Source of the DNA: JBCCJA01 sp039045975
GTDB taxonomy: Bacteria > Planctomycetota > Planctomycetia > Planctomycetales > Planctomycetaceae
Direction of reading: 5' to 3'
NCBI GenBank assembly: GCA_039045975.1
Contig: JBCCJA010000040.1
Location: 1 to 34,121, forward strand
DNA length: 34,121 nt
The position numbers and the translations under genes were made by a program. Positions 8,315-17,133 of this stretch are shown in pieces. Below the pieces are notes generated by a model. It was not told where the DNA came from, did no database searches, and saw nothing but the letters and a program-made list of their open reading frames with translations. The first letter of the stretch is position 1. Every line of letters starts with the position of its first letter.

Positions 8315-8815
8315 ATGACAACGAACGGATGGCGTGCGGCGGCAGCCGCCCTGATGTTTTCCTGCAGCGTCGCCGCCGCGGGCCCCCCGGAATCGGCCAC
8401 CTGGAGCGGACTCGGGTTCACGCTGACGACGCCCGAAGTCCCCGACGCGCCCTTCCGGGCCGCGACGTTTTTTCAGCACTTCGACGGCGGCATGGCCTTC
8501 GTCAACCTCTCGATCCGTCCGGGACGCTCGGTCGAGGCGTATCACGACGCGGCAATCGCACGCGTCACCCGGCGTGGTCACATTGTGAAGCGGGCCGAGT
8601 CGGGAACGGACGACGAAGGCCCGTTCTCACTGATCGAGACGGTCTACCAGGTCAGCGGCAGCGAGTGGCGGAAATTAGAATTCGCCAGGCACTTCGACGG
8701 CCGGATCGCGACCGTCGAGGGCAGCACAGCCGCGGAGAACTGGGCCCAAGCCGAACCTTTCATCAACGCTTCGGTACGCTCCTTAAAGCCGGCCGGCGAC
8801 GTGGCGGCGGAATAG
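8315..8815 (+). CDS. Secreted protein of unknown function
   Basis: 166 residues starting MTTNGWRAAAAALMFSCSVAAAG, a typical signal peptide with likely cleavage after the AAA near residue 22. The start at 8315 is chosen for this signal peptide and for GGAGA at 8304-8308, six bases upstream; the frame is open to 8243 but overlaps ppa. The mature part (LGFTLTTPEVPDAPF...; later VSGSEWRKLEFARHFDGRIATVEG) resembles the general plan of small bacterial periplasmic proteins that describe a one-domain beta-rich fold. I do not recognise the family. It is followed after 7 bases by the lactonase-like gene and is probably co-transcribed with it. Confidence 0.75.
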   Translation: MTTNGWRAAAAALMFSCSVAAAGPPESATWSGLGFTLTTPEVPDAPFRAATFFQHFDGGMAFVNLSIRPGRSVEAYHDAAIARVTRRGHIVKRAESGTDDEGPFSLIETVYQVSGSEWRKLEFARHFDGRIATVEGSTAAENWAQAEPFINASVRSLKPAGDVAAE

Positions 8816-8822
8816 AGAATTC

Positions 8823-9953
8823 ATGACCGGTCAATATCTCAGTCGCCTCAGCACCGTCTCGGTCGCGCTTTTATTCGCGACAACCGCGTTTGCAAACGAC
8901 TTGATCGTCTCGGCGCCGCGGGCCGACCCGCCCGGGCTGTACCGAATCGACCGCGAGGGTAAACCCGAGCTGCTTGTCGCATTGCCGCAAGCAAACTTTT
9001 TTAAATTTCGTTCCGACGGCGAGGTCGTGTACGCGATCGGCGCCGAGGCAGGTGGCCCGGGCAAGCGGGGCGGTGCGACGGCGGTTCACGCCTTCGCGGC
9101 GAACGGCGACGCGTTACGCCCCCTCGGCGCACTCCTGCTCGCCGGACGCGGGCCCTGCTGTCTCGACGTCACGCCCGACGGCCGGGCCGTGCTGATCGCC
9201 AACTATGGCGACGGGTCGGTCGAGGCGTTCGAAGCCGACGACTCCGGCAGGCTCGGCGGCCCGCTCGGCCGTTGGCGTCACGCCGGGTCGGGCCCGGTCG
9301 CGAAGCGTCAAAGCGGGCCGCGGGCCCACGCGTTCCGGGCCGACCCGTCCGGCACCTTCGCGGTCGCCCCCGACCTCGGGTCCGACCGCCTGTACGTCTA
9401 CAGGCTCGGAACCGCCGGCGACGGCCGGCCGACCGTCACGCCGGCCGGCCCACCCTTTGTCGCGGTCGAGCCCGGCTCCGGGCCCCGTCATGTCGCGTTT
9501 CATCCGACGGCCCCGCTGGCGTTCGTCACGTACGAACTCTCCGCCTCGCTCGGCATTTTCCGCTACCGCGACGGCTTGCTCACGCACCTGGAGACCGTCG
9601 TCACCAGCCCGCCGGTCGACGGGCCGTACAACAATTCCGAAGTCCGCGTTTCGCCCGACGGGCGGCATGTCACCATCGCGAACCGCGGGCACGACAGCCT
9701 CGCGGTCTTTGAGATCGTCTCGACGTCGGCCGATTCGGCAGGCACGCTCGGGCCGCCGGCCTATGTGTCGAGCGGCGGCCACTGGCCGCGGCATTTCTCT
9801 TACTCGCCGGACGGTGAACGTCTCGCCGTCGCGAACCAGAAAGCCGGCACCGTGACGCTGTTCGACATCGACGCCGAAACCGGCCTGCCGGAGTTGACCC
9901 GCACCTTCGAGGGCCTGGGCGGGGCGATCTGCGTGCAGTTCGGTCCCGAGTGA
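8823..9953 (+). CDS. Lactonase-family seven-bladed beta-propeller protein (exported)
   Basis: 376 residues with an N-terminal signal peptide (LSTVSVALLFATTAFA, cleavage near residue 25). The body has propeller-blade repeats of the 6-phosphogluconolactonase/YbhE type: CLDVTPDGRAVLIANYGDGSVEAF, RAHAFRADPSGTFAVAPDLG, PRHVAFHPTAPLAFVTYEL, SEVRVSPDGRHVTIANRGHDSLAVF and PRHFSYSPDGERLAVANQ. Cytosolic members hydrolyse 6-phosphogluconolactone. The signal peptide makes that role unlikely here, and the substrate is unknown. It ends 13 bases from the convergent DUF2237 gene. Confidence 0.88.
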   Translation: MTGQYLSRLSTVSVALLFATTAFANDLIVSAPRADPPGLYRIDREGKPELLVALPQANFFKFRSDGEVVYAIGAEAGGPGKRGGATAVHAFAANGDALRPLGALLLAGRGPCCLDVTPDGRAVLIANYGDGSVEAFEADDSGRLGGPLGRWRHAGSGPVAKRQSGPRAHAFRADPSGTFAVAPDLGSDRLYVYRLGTAGDGRPTVTPAGPPFVAVEPGSGPRHVAFHPTAPLAFVTYELSASLGIFRYRDGLLTHLETVVTSPPVDGPYNNSEVRVSPDGRHVTIANRGHDSLAVFEIVSTSADSAGTLGPPAYVSSGGHWPRHFSYSPDGERLAVANQKAGTVTLFDIDAETGLPELTRTFEGLGGAICVQFGPE

Positions 9954-9966
9954 GCGTCTTCCCGCG

Positions 9967-10350
9967 TCAGCCGACCGCGTGACGCTCGAGAACATCGAGA
10001 TCGACGTACCGCAGGGCCGTCCGCTCGCACGCGTCCAAAACGACCGGCGGGGCGACGCCCGCCTCGACCGCTTCGGCCCACCGGCTCGCACACAGGCACC
10101 AGCGGTCGCCCGGCTTCAGCCCGGGGAAATTCCACTGCGGCGCGGGCGTCGACAGGTCGTTCCCGCGGGCCTTCGTGAACGCCAGGAACTCGGCCGTCAT
10201 GACGGCACAGACCGTGTGCGAGCCGACGTCGTTGTCGTCGGTCCGGCAACAGCCGTCACGGAAGAATCCGGTGAGCGGATCGACCGAACAGGGCTCCAGC
10301 GGCCCCCCGAGCACGTTCACGCGGTCGGTCTTCTCGACGGGGCGGATCAT
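9967..10350 (-). CDS. DUF2237 family protein
   Basis: 127 residues. The family hallmarks are clear: NVLGGPLEPCSVDPLTGFFRDG followed by CC, GSHTVCAVMTAEFLAFTKARGND, and FPGLKPGDRWCLCASRW...APPVVLDA. Five conserved Cys residues are visible (C21, C34, C35, C47 and the CLC pair). The function of DUF2237 is unknown; it occurs widely as a single-domain cytosolic protein. The start at 10350 overlaps the TGA of hpt as ATGA (10347-10350), so the two genes are probably translationally coupled. Confidence 0.9.
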   Translation of the reverse strand: MIRPVEKTDRVNVLGGPLEPCSVDPLTGFFRDGCCRTDDNDVGSHTVCAVMTAEFLAFTKARGNDLSTPAPQWNFPGLKPGDRWCLCASRWAEAVEAGVAPPVVLDACERTALRYVDLDVLERHAVG

Positions 10351-10922
10351 CGTCGCGTCTCCTCCATGGAACCCGAACCGGGCAGTCGCTCGCCGCGGTG
10401 ACGGGCGATGTCGGTCTCGTCGAGCACGGCGATGTCGGGCAGATGGCGATAGGCCCCGTCGAAATCGAGCCCGTAGCCGACGACGAACGCGTCCGGGATC
10501 TCGAAGCCGCAAAAGTCGGGCAAGATCCCGTCCCGCGTCCGGGCCGATTTCCAGAGCAGCGCCGCCGACGCGACCGACGCGGCGCCTGCCTCTCGGACCG
10601 CCGAAGAGACCCGCAACAGCGTCTGGCCCGAATCGAGGATGTCGTCGACGACTACGACCGACCGGCCCGACAGGTCCGACAGCCCGCCCGCGTCGATCGC
10701 CAAGCGGCCCGGCTCCGTCGACGTGCCGCGGTAACTCGACGTGCGGACCAACTCGGTCCGATGCGGGATTCCGATCGCTCGCATCAGGTCGGCCAGAAAC
10801 ACCATCCCGCCCGTCAGCACGCCGACCAGCGTCAGCCGCGAACCGCGGTAGGCCTCTGCGATCTCCGCCCCGACGCGGCCGACCTCGGCTGCGATCTCGT
10901 CGGCGGTGTGCAATGTTCGCAT
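10347..10922 (-). CDS. hpt: Hypoxanthine phosphoribosyltransferase
   Basis: 191 residues. The enzyme transfers the phosphoribosyl group of PRPP to hypoxanthine or guanine in purine salvage. The PRPP-binding motif is VVVVDDILDSGQTL (about residues 89-102). The early VGVLTGGMVFLADLMRAIG loop and the C-terminal DFCGFEIPDAFVVGYGLDF base-binding segment are both intact. The C-terminus is about 10 residues longer than usual (PGSGSMEETRR) and runs into the DUF2237 start. It is divergent from tRNA-Leu(TAA). Confidence 0.95.
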   Translation of the reverse strand: MRTLHTADEIAAEVGRVGAEIAEAYRGSRLTLVGVLTGGMVFLADLMRAIGIPHRTELVRTSSYRGTSTEPGRLAIDAGGLSDLSGRSVVVVDDILDSGQTLLRVSSAVREAGAASVASAALLWKSARTRDGILPDFCGFEIPDAFVVGYGLDFDGAYRHLPDIAVLDETDIARHRGERLPGSGSMEETRR

Positions 10923-11136
10923 AAGAATCAGGCTCTGATGTGCCGGCGCAGCTTACACCATTTCTCCCTGACTCGTCGCACCGTCGACAGCTCGTGGCCC
11001 CGCGATCTGCAAAGCCCGTAGCCTCATCCGCGCCCACGAGCCGGCACGAACTGCCGTCGCCACGTCCGAACCGGGAGCCCTTTCCCGCGTGTCTACGCGA
11101 CGACCGACGCCCGATTCGGATATCATCAGTTGCAGC

Positions 11137-11221
<85 letters not shown>

Positions 11222-11290
11222 TTGGGCGATCCGGCGTAGAAGGGCAGCGATCGCACAAGGTTGTGACGTGATCACTCGGACGTCCTTGTA

Positions 11291-12253
11291 TCACAGATAC
11301 AAGAGCGCCCTGACGCCGATCACGACGGCTGAGCCGACGCCGTCGGCTGCCGGGTCGATGAACTGGACATCCGGCGTGACCTCCAAATGGTCTCCGACCC
11401 GTGCCCGATAGAACAGTTCGACGCCCTGTCCCTGAGAACCTATGCCCAACAGGGCCCGTGTCAGCGGGGCGATCTCGTCGCTGACGCCGATCTGATACCA
11501 GCCGATGCCGAACGCATCGGCTTCCCGACCCGGCAACGGGCTCGTCCCTCCGACCCCGGCACTCACGAAGTATGAGATCGGGTTCGGATCGGCGTCCGAA
11601 ATCCCGGCCCGCCCGAAGACGCCCCAGCCGCGTGAGGGATCACACGGATCAGCGACAAGATACTGATCACCGTTCCAATAGAGGCTCCACGAACCGTTCA
11701 CGACGGGAAACGCGATGTCGGGAAGCAGCAGGCGGGGGTCGGCACCGATGTCGGCAAAATCACGACTGTTCCACGACCCGCCGATGAGTTGGTGGCCGGG
11801 CTTGTCGAAGAAGTTCGTCGGCAGCCGCAGCTCGGCCGCGAGCGCGACGCCTTCTTCGAACAGTTCATTAAATCCCGAAGTGGTCGCCGTGTCGGTCGCG
11901 TTGAGTAACGTGAAACTAAAGATCGGCTCGCCCCCTTCCAAAAAGGCGAAGCCGGCGCCGAGAGTCGAATACGGAATCGTCCGGAGTGTGACCGGGTTGA
12001 ACACGAGCGCGGTATTTAAGAACTGACGCTTGCCGCGGCCACTCGCGAACGCGTTGGCGTCTCCGTCGGGCGCATCGAACTCGCCGCCCTCGATCCAGAC
12101 CATCCCGTCCGGAGCGTCCGATTCGTGGCCGACCTCATCCTCGGCCGAAACGGGCGTCTTCGCCGCGGGTCGGGCGCAAACGTTTAGCGCGAAGAGACTG
12201 CCGACGAGCAGCATGAACGCCGCCAGCCGCGGAATCCGGCCGCGATGAGCCAT
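11291..12253 (-). CDS. Truncated, apparently chimeric OprB-type carbohydrate porin
   Basis: 320 residues from the ATG at 12253, with a signal-peptide-like start (MAHRGRIPRLAAFMLLVGSL). Residues ~65-320 match the second part of OprB-type carbohydrate porins: DANAFASGRGKRQFLNTA, SGFNELFEEGVALAAELR, WGVFGRAGISDADPNPI, GREADAFGIGWYQIGVS and GVELFYRARV, ending LLYL. OprB proteins are usually 400-500 residues, so the N-terminal strands of the barrel are missing. In their place residues 45-59 read SDAPDGMVWIEGGEF, which resembles the start of formylglycine-generating (FGE-sulfatase) domains rather than a porin. It may be a decayed or rearranged gene. It is divergent from the OprP-type porin gene. 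Confidence 0.7.
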   Translation of the reverse strand: MAHRGRIPRLAAFMLLVGSLFALNVCARPAAKTPVSAEDEVGHESDAPDGMVWIEGGEFDAPDGDANAFASGRGKRQFLNTALVFNPVTLRTIPYSTLGAGFAFLEGGEPIFSFTLLNATDTATTSGFNELFEEGVALAAELRLPTNFFDKPGHQLIGGSWNSRDFADIGADPRLLLPDIAFPVVNGSWSLYWNGDQYLVADPCDPSRGWGVFGRAGISDADPNPISYFVSAGVGGTSPLPGREADAFGIGWYQIGVSDEIAPLTRALLGIGSQGQGVELFYRARVGDHLEVTPDVQFIDPAADGVGSAVVIGVRALLYL

Positions 12254-12515
12254 GACGGGACGCCGATCGACGGTTCTGTGAACACCCAGCACGCACCGCA
12301 GTGATAAACGAGAGAAACCACGTAGTCCAGGAGCCACGGAACGCCTGCGAATACCGCGGGGCGACCGGAGCGGGCATCGCGCAGGGTTCTGGAAACCACT
12401 CAGACATGCTCCCGAGCGGTTTCAGTCGTGCGGCCCGGCCGATTTTGCCGATTAATCAGAGCGTGCCGAGCATTTCGGTCAGGGTCCCCTCGACGACTCG
12501 CAGTCCCGACCGAGC

Positions 12516-13844
12516 ATGTGGCCGCCATGGAGACTGCCGGGCCTGCTCGCGGTCGCGGTGACGCTCGGTCTGGGCGCCTCGGCGGCCGACGACTGTGCCG
12601 ACATCGAAGACCTCCGGCGTCGTATCGAGCAGCTCGAAGCCGGGCGGCCGCGGGTCGGCTCCGAGATCACGCAGGCCGCGTGGTCGACCGCAGCGAGCCC
12701 GCCGCGTCGGGCGGGCGGTCTCGCGTCCGCGGTCGATTGGTCGGGGTTTCTGCAGCTCGACGCCGGCGCGATTACGGCCGATGACGTCACGACCGACGAA
12801 GTCGGCTCGATAAACGCGCAGATCGGGCCGCGTCGCGTTCGGCTGAAGGCGGCCGGTTCCGTGACAGACTCGGCCGAATTCATCATCGACCTCGACTTCG
12901 CCGCCTCGGGCAGCCCGAGCTTCCGTGACGTCGCGGTCCTATTCGAAGACGTGCCGTACGTCAGCCGGATCGAAATCGGTCGCTTCAAGCAGCCGATCGG
13001 CCTCGACGCCTATACCAGCGGCCGCGAACTGCTCTTTATGGAACGACAACTGCCGTTCGCGTTTCTGCCCTTCCGACAGACCGGGGTTAAAGTCGGCGGT
13101 CCGCTCCGGGGCGGCGGTCTGTTCGAAGTCGCCGCATACGTCTTCCCGACCGACAGTTTCGGCGTCAGCATCGGCGACAGCGGCGGACAGTCGCTGGCGA
13201 CACGGCTGACGAGGCTGCTCGTCGACACCGACGACTGGCTCGTGCACGTCGGCGGCGGGTACGTGGCGAGCAACCCGGCGAATAACCGCGTGCGGTTCGC
13301 CATCGAACCTGGCTTTTTCGTGACCGACCCGGGCGACTCGGGCGTCGGGAGCGTTCCCGTCTTCGTAGACACCGGCCGACTCCCGACGAATACGTACCAC
13401 GTTTTTAATATTGAGTTCGCAGCCGCGAGAGGGCCGTTGACCCTCGAGTCTGAAGCCCGCTGGGCCCTCGTTGACCGCCTCGACGCGCCGGCGACCAGCT
13501 TCAATGGCTTCTATTTTCAGCTCGGCTGGATCCTGATAGGCGAGCGTCGCCCGTATCGAGACCAACTCGCGGCGTTCGGCTCGCCCGAACCACAAGACCC
13601 GTATGCGTTCGGCCACAGGCCCGGCTTAGGCGTCGTCGAGCTCGCCTGCGGCTTCGCGACGATCGACCTCAATGACGGCGACGTGCGGGGCGGCGTGTTG
13701 ACCACCTTCCCGATCGGAGTCAACTGGTACCCGACCCGCCAGACGAGACTTTCGCTCAACGTCGTGCCGAACCTTCTCGACACCGCGTCCGGCGACACCG
13801 GCGAGTCGGTCGTATTCGCAGGACGCATGCAAGTCACATTTTAA
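12516..13844 (+). CDS. Phosphate-selective porin O/P family outer-membrane protein
   Basis: 442 residues. There is a signal peptide (LPGLLAVAVTLGLGASA) and then a short coiled coil (DIEDLRRRIEQLEAG), as in OprO/OprP relatives that touch peptidoglycan. The barrel begins at about residue 70 (WSGFLQLDAGAITADD) and has the family motifs RRVRLKAAGSV, DLDFAASGSPSFRDVAVLFED, IEIGRFKQPIGLDAYTS and ELLFMERQ. The protein ends in a barrel strand with a C-terminal Phe (GRMQVTF). Planctomycete members occur in many copies and their true substrate is usually unknown. It is divergent from the OprB-like gene across 262 bases, which should hold both promoters. Confidence 0.88.
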   Translation: MWPPWRLPGLLAVAVTLGLGASAADDCADIEDLRRRIEQLEAGRPRVGSEITQAAWSTAASPPRRAGGLASAVDWSGFLQLDAGAITADDVTTDEVGSINAQIGPRRVRLKAAGSVTDSAEFIIDLDFAASGSPSFRDVAVLFEDVPYVSRIEIGRFKQPIGLDAYTSGRELLFMERQLPFAFLPFRQTGVKVGGPLRGGGLFEVAAYVFPTDSFGVSIGDSGGQSLATRLTRLLVDTDDWLVHVGGGYVASNPANNRVRFAIEPGFFVTDPGDSGVGSVPVFVDTGRLPTNTYHVFNIEFAAARGPLTLESEARWALVDRLDAPATSFNGFYFQLGWILIGERRPYRDQLAAFGSPEPQDPYAFGHRPGLGVVELACGFATIDLNDGDVRGGVLTTFPIGVNWYPTRQTRLSLNVVPNLLDTASGDTGESVVFAGRMQVTF

Positions 13845-14178
13845 AGCGGCCCGAAGCGTGACCTGCCACCTCTAAAACAGATAATTCGCGGCAGGTTTCG
13901 TCGCGACGCCAGTCGCTCATTCTACCATCAGACTTATTGAGAGTGGCCAGAAGCCATCAAATTTCGGAAGCCGGGTCGGCGAGATCCTGGACCGGCGAGA
14001 TTCGTCGCCAAGAATGCCGACTCATCGAAAGATGAAATCAAGCCGGACACGCCGGCCGAACGCAGCTTCGTCGATCGGAATCTTGTAATTGACACGTCAC
14101 TCCGGCACGCGATGCCAGAGCTTCGTCAAATTAGGCAGCACGCCCAGCATGGCATTGACGACGTGAGACGCGTCTGCA
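13845..14178. other. Gene-free stretch between convergent porin and response regulator genes
   Basis: 334 bases with no gene I can support. The minus strand at 14180-14097 reads a short open segment ending DASHVVNAMLGVLPNLTKLW then HRVPE and a stop. It looks protein-like but has no start of its own and may be a relic. No clear terminator hairpin with a T-tract is visible for either neighbouring gene. Confidence 0.5.
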
Positions 14179-14826
14179 TTACTCTCTGGCGGTATCAACC
14201 AGCCGCTCGCGCACGGCCAGACCGACAGCCGCGGTCGCACCGTTGACCCGGAGCTTGCGGTAGATGCAGCGCATCACGTAGTCGAGCGTATGAAGATTGA
14301 GTTTTAATTCCGACGCGATCTGCTTGCGGACGAGCCCTCTGGTCATTGCCGTCAGAACGGCCCGCTCGCGTTCATTAAGGTTGTAGTCAGGCTTGTTGTC
14401 GTCCGGCTTTGAGAAGACGTCGAGGACGCGCCGGGCGACCCGCGGATGAATCGGGGCGGCGCCCTGCAAGACCTGCCCGACCGCCTCGCGGATGCGTGTG
14501 ATCGGGTCTGACTTCAGACAGTAGCCGGACGCGCCCGCCTTTAACGCTCGGAAGACTTTGTCGTCGTCTTCGAACACGGTCAGCACCAGCACGTGGGCGT
14601 CGGGCAGCCGTCGTTTGATCTGGGATATGCCGTCGATCCCGTCGATGCCCGGCAGTTCGATGTCCATCAGGACGACGTCGGGTGCGTGTCCGGCGTCGAT
14701 CTCAGAGAGGGCGTCTTCGCACGTGCCGAACCCCCGCGGCGTGACGTCTTCGGCGAGCAGCTTGAGCCCCCGTGCGGTGGCACGCCGATAGGCGGCGTTG
14801 TCTTCCACGATCCAGATCTCAAGCAT
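14179..14826 (-). CDS. NarL/LuxR-type response regulator
   Basis: 215 residues. The receiver domain has the acidic pair E8/D9, phospho-acceptor D55 (VVLMDIELPG), T83 and K105 (GYCLKSD). The C-terminal LuxR-type helix-turn-helix lies at about 150-205 (NERERAVLTAMTRGLVRKQIAS, then LHTLDYVMRCIYRKLRV). The output helix is slightly unusual, with KQIASELKLNLHTLDYVMR in place of the common KEIA...S..TV..H. Its start overlaps the end of the sensor kinase gene by 8 bases, so the two form one operon and presumably a cognate pair. DNA targets are unknown; the neighbouring porin and PSCyt/DUF1501 genes are candidates. Confidence 0.93.
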   Translation of the reverse strand: MLEIWIVEDNAAYRRATARGLKLLAEDVTPRGFGTCEDALSEIDAGHAPDVVLMDIELPGIDGIDGISQIKRRLPDAHVLVLTVFEDDDKVFRALKAGASGYCLKSDPITRIREAVGQVLQGAAPIHPRVARRVLDVFSKPDDNKPDYNLNERERAVLTAMTRGLVRKQIASELKLNLHTLDYVMRCIYRKLRVNGATAAVGLAVRERLVDTARE

Positions 14827-16954
14827 GACTGTCGACGCCGTCCGGGTCTCGCTCGATCGGATTCGTCGCGGCTTCGTGCGGAACGCTTCCCACATTCCGC
14901 CCCGACCAACGCAGCCACCCACGTCCGAGTCCCCGACGGCGAGACTTGCCGGGGAGCGTCAGCGTGACGGCGGTCCCTTCACCGACGCCGGAGCTGATCT
15001 CAATTTGACCGCCGATCGCGCGAATCCTTCGGGCGATACTCGTCAGCCCCATCCCGCGGGAGTTATCGCCCTCATCCCACCGCGACGCGTCGAATCCTTC
15101 ACCGTCGTCGGAAATCTCCAGACGCCAGTCGCCGCGTTCCTTGGTCGCGGCGACGGTGACTCGCGAGGCATGCGAACTGCGTGCGATGTTTGCCAAGACC
15201 GATTTAAAGGATCGGACGATTTCGCGTTCGGTGTCGCCGTCGAGCCGGAGCCCCGCGAACTCGGGATGGATCTTCCATCTCAAATCGATATCCGGCAGCA
15301 TCCGTGCGGCGGTCGAGCGGAGCCCCTCGGCCAAGCTGTCCTCGCGACGTCGCGGCCCCCCGAGCAGCCAGAGGGTCTCACGGAGTGAATCGGTACATTC
15401 GCCGGCGAGGTCACGCGTGGATCGCCAGTCTTCACGCGATTCATCATCCGCGGCGGTCGCTTCACCGATCTCCCCGATGCGGGTGATCGCCGCGAGATTA
15501 CTGCCGATTTCGTCGTGAAGGTCTTGAGCGAAACGCATGCGGAACTCGGCCTGCCGCCGACGCCGCTTCCGACGAAGACCCCATGCAACGACAAAGCCGG
15601 TCGCAACGCAGACGCCTATCGAGGCCAAGCCCGCCCACGACGCTTTAATCTTTGCGGCAGACAGCAGTGCCGCGACATCTCTTTCACCCGTTGCGATGGC
15701 CCGCCTTAAGTCACGAGCAGACCTCCAATGCTCGAACCATGCGTCGAGCGTAATGACTCTTCCGTAACTCGCGTCTCCGTCGACCAAGATTTCGAGCGGC
15801 CGGTCACCCCGCCAATGCTTCGCGGTCACAGCCTTTCCGGACGCAAGATTGACATCCCCATTTAAAACCTGGACCTCCGCGTAGCCGACTTTATTCGTAG
15901 ACGGCAGCGATCCGGCTTCACATACGACGCGAACCCTGCGGGCCGCGGTCGCGGCGAAAACCACTGTGACCGCGTTATTACCGGGATTCTCGAAGTCTTC
16001 GTCTGTCCGATAAAGCGTCCTCCTAACATCTTTGGCAGGGTCGTCGATCGCCTCGACGCGGAAGCGGCGGGGAAAGGCGTAACCCGGGTAATCGGCCCCC
16101 TGCCGGGCATGAACTGGGAACAGACGCACCGCGTCGATCGTTTCGACCTGACCGAGATCGATCTCGAGCCAGGTCTCATCTGCAGTACTTTGAGAGCGGA
16201 AGAAAACGCCGTCGTACTCCGATAAGTCATCTTCGGACACGGCCGGCACGATCGGCTGTCCGAGCGGCGTCTTCCCGTCGACGAGATACGAGGCGTCCCA
16301 GACGGGCGGCGTCGAAGCGGCGTCGGGCGAGGTCACGGAGGCGTTCAATGCGAGATTGCGGCCTCCGGAGAGCACCACGATTTCGGAGAGCGCGCCGGTC
16401 CAACGCCCGGCCACGTTCGCCAACTCGGTCAGCGTGATTCGCAGATAGCGGGCACGCAGCCCCGACGTGTCGATAACGAGCGGGAACGGACTTTTCGGGT
16501 CCGCGTTCGCGACGGACGAATCGTAAAGCAACTGAAACGTCGCGAAGTCTTCGGAGTCGGAAGCGTCCACTCGGAACTGCGGCGGGAAGGCATAGGGTGC
16601 GAACTCGTCCTCCGCGACGCCGATGATCGCGGGCACGAGTGCGACGCGATCGAACGCCCGCATCTCACCGAGGTCGAGTTGGAACCACGGAGGCTGCGGC
16701 GGCGGCGTGCCCCGCATGAGTAATTGCGCCCCGGCTTGCGGCGTCGTCAGTCGGAGCCGGAGCGGGCCGAGTTCGTCATACCGGAGCCGATCCGCGGCGA
16801 CATGCCCGCGGGCCTCTCGGAGTTCCGTCGAAAATAGATTCCAAAAGTCGTCGGCCGCGTGACAAGGTCGCAAAGAGAACGAAAGCACGACCACGGCGGC
16901 GATCACGATCCACCGACAGCCGTCGCTCTTCGGCATGTCGTCCGCCGAGGCCAT
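14819..16954 (-). CDS. Membrane sensor histidine kinase (HisKA_3) with discoidin-like extracellular domains
   Basis: 711 residues from the ATG at 16954 (a second in-frame ATG lies at 16960; residue numbers here count from that one). A signal peptide ends near residue 35. Two discoidin (F5/8 type C)-like modules follow: about 50-200 (PPWFQLDLGEMRAFDRVALVP, ARYLRITLTEL) and 205-370 (NLALNASVTSPD, TWLEIDLGQVETIDAVRLFP, RRVRVVCE). One membrane helix spans ~443-462. The kinase has HisKA_3 motif RFAQDLHDEIGSNL with H482, then HATPase N591 (LANIARSSHASRV), DDGEGFD at 618 and GMGL at 636. Discoidin folds usually bind glycans, so a polysaccharide or surface-glycan signal is inferred. It forms an operon with the overlapping response regulator. 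Confidence 0.9.
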   Translation of the reverse strand: MASADDMPKSDGCRWIVIAAVVVLSFSLRPCHAADDFWNLFSTELREARGHVAADRLRYDELGPLRLRLTTPQAGAQLLMRGTPPPQPPWFQLDLGEMRAFDRVALVPAIIGVAEDEFAPYAFPPQFRVDASDSEDFATFQLLYDSSVANADPKSPFPLVIDTSGLRARYLRITLTELANVAGRWTGALSEIVVLSGGRNLALNASVTSPDAASTPPVWDASYLVDGKTPLGQPIVPAVSEDDLSEYDGVFFRSQSTADETWLEIDLGQVETIDAVRLFPVHARQGADYPGYAFPRRFRVEAIDDPAKDVRRTLYRTDEDFENPGNNAVTVVFAATAARRVRVVCEAGSLPSTNKVGYAEVQVLNGDVNLASGKAVTAKHWRGDRPLEILVDGDASYGRVITLDAWFEHWRSARDLRRAIATGERDVAALLSAAKIKASWAGLASIGVCVATGFVVAWGLRRKRRRRQAEFRMRFAQDLHDEIGSNLAAITRIGEIGEATAADDESREDWRSTRDLAGECTDSLRETLWLLGGPRRREDSLAEGLRSTAARMLPDIDLRWKIHPEFAGLRLDGDTEREIVRSFKSVLANIARSSHASRVTVAATKERGDWRLEISDDGEGFDASRWDEGDNSRGMGLTSIARRIRAIGGQIEISSGVGEGTAVTLTLPGKSRRRGLGRGWLRWSGRNVGSVPHEAATNPIERDPDGVDSHA

Positions 16955-17133
16955 CAGCACAGACCCTCACCCGGGGACGCCTCGGACGGAAGCCCGGGGG
17001 CTCGATCCGACGCGGTTCCGCATGGAATTTGTAAGGAAAACTAAAGGCGAAACAATGCCGCGTCCGTTCGCCCGCTGACCGCTTACGAGGTTTCGTAAGG
17101 TGCGATCATGTAACGGCAGAGTAATGTGTTGAC

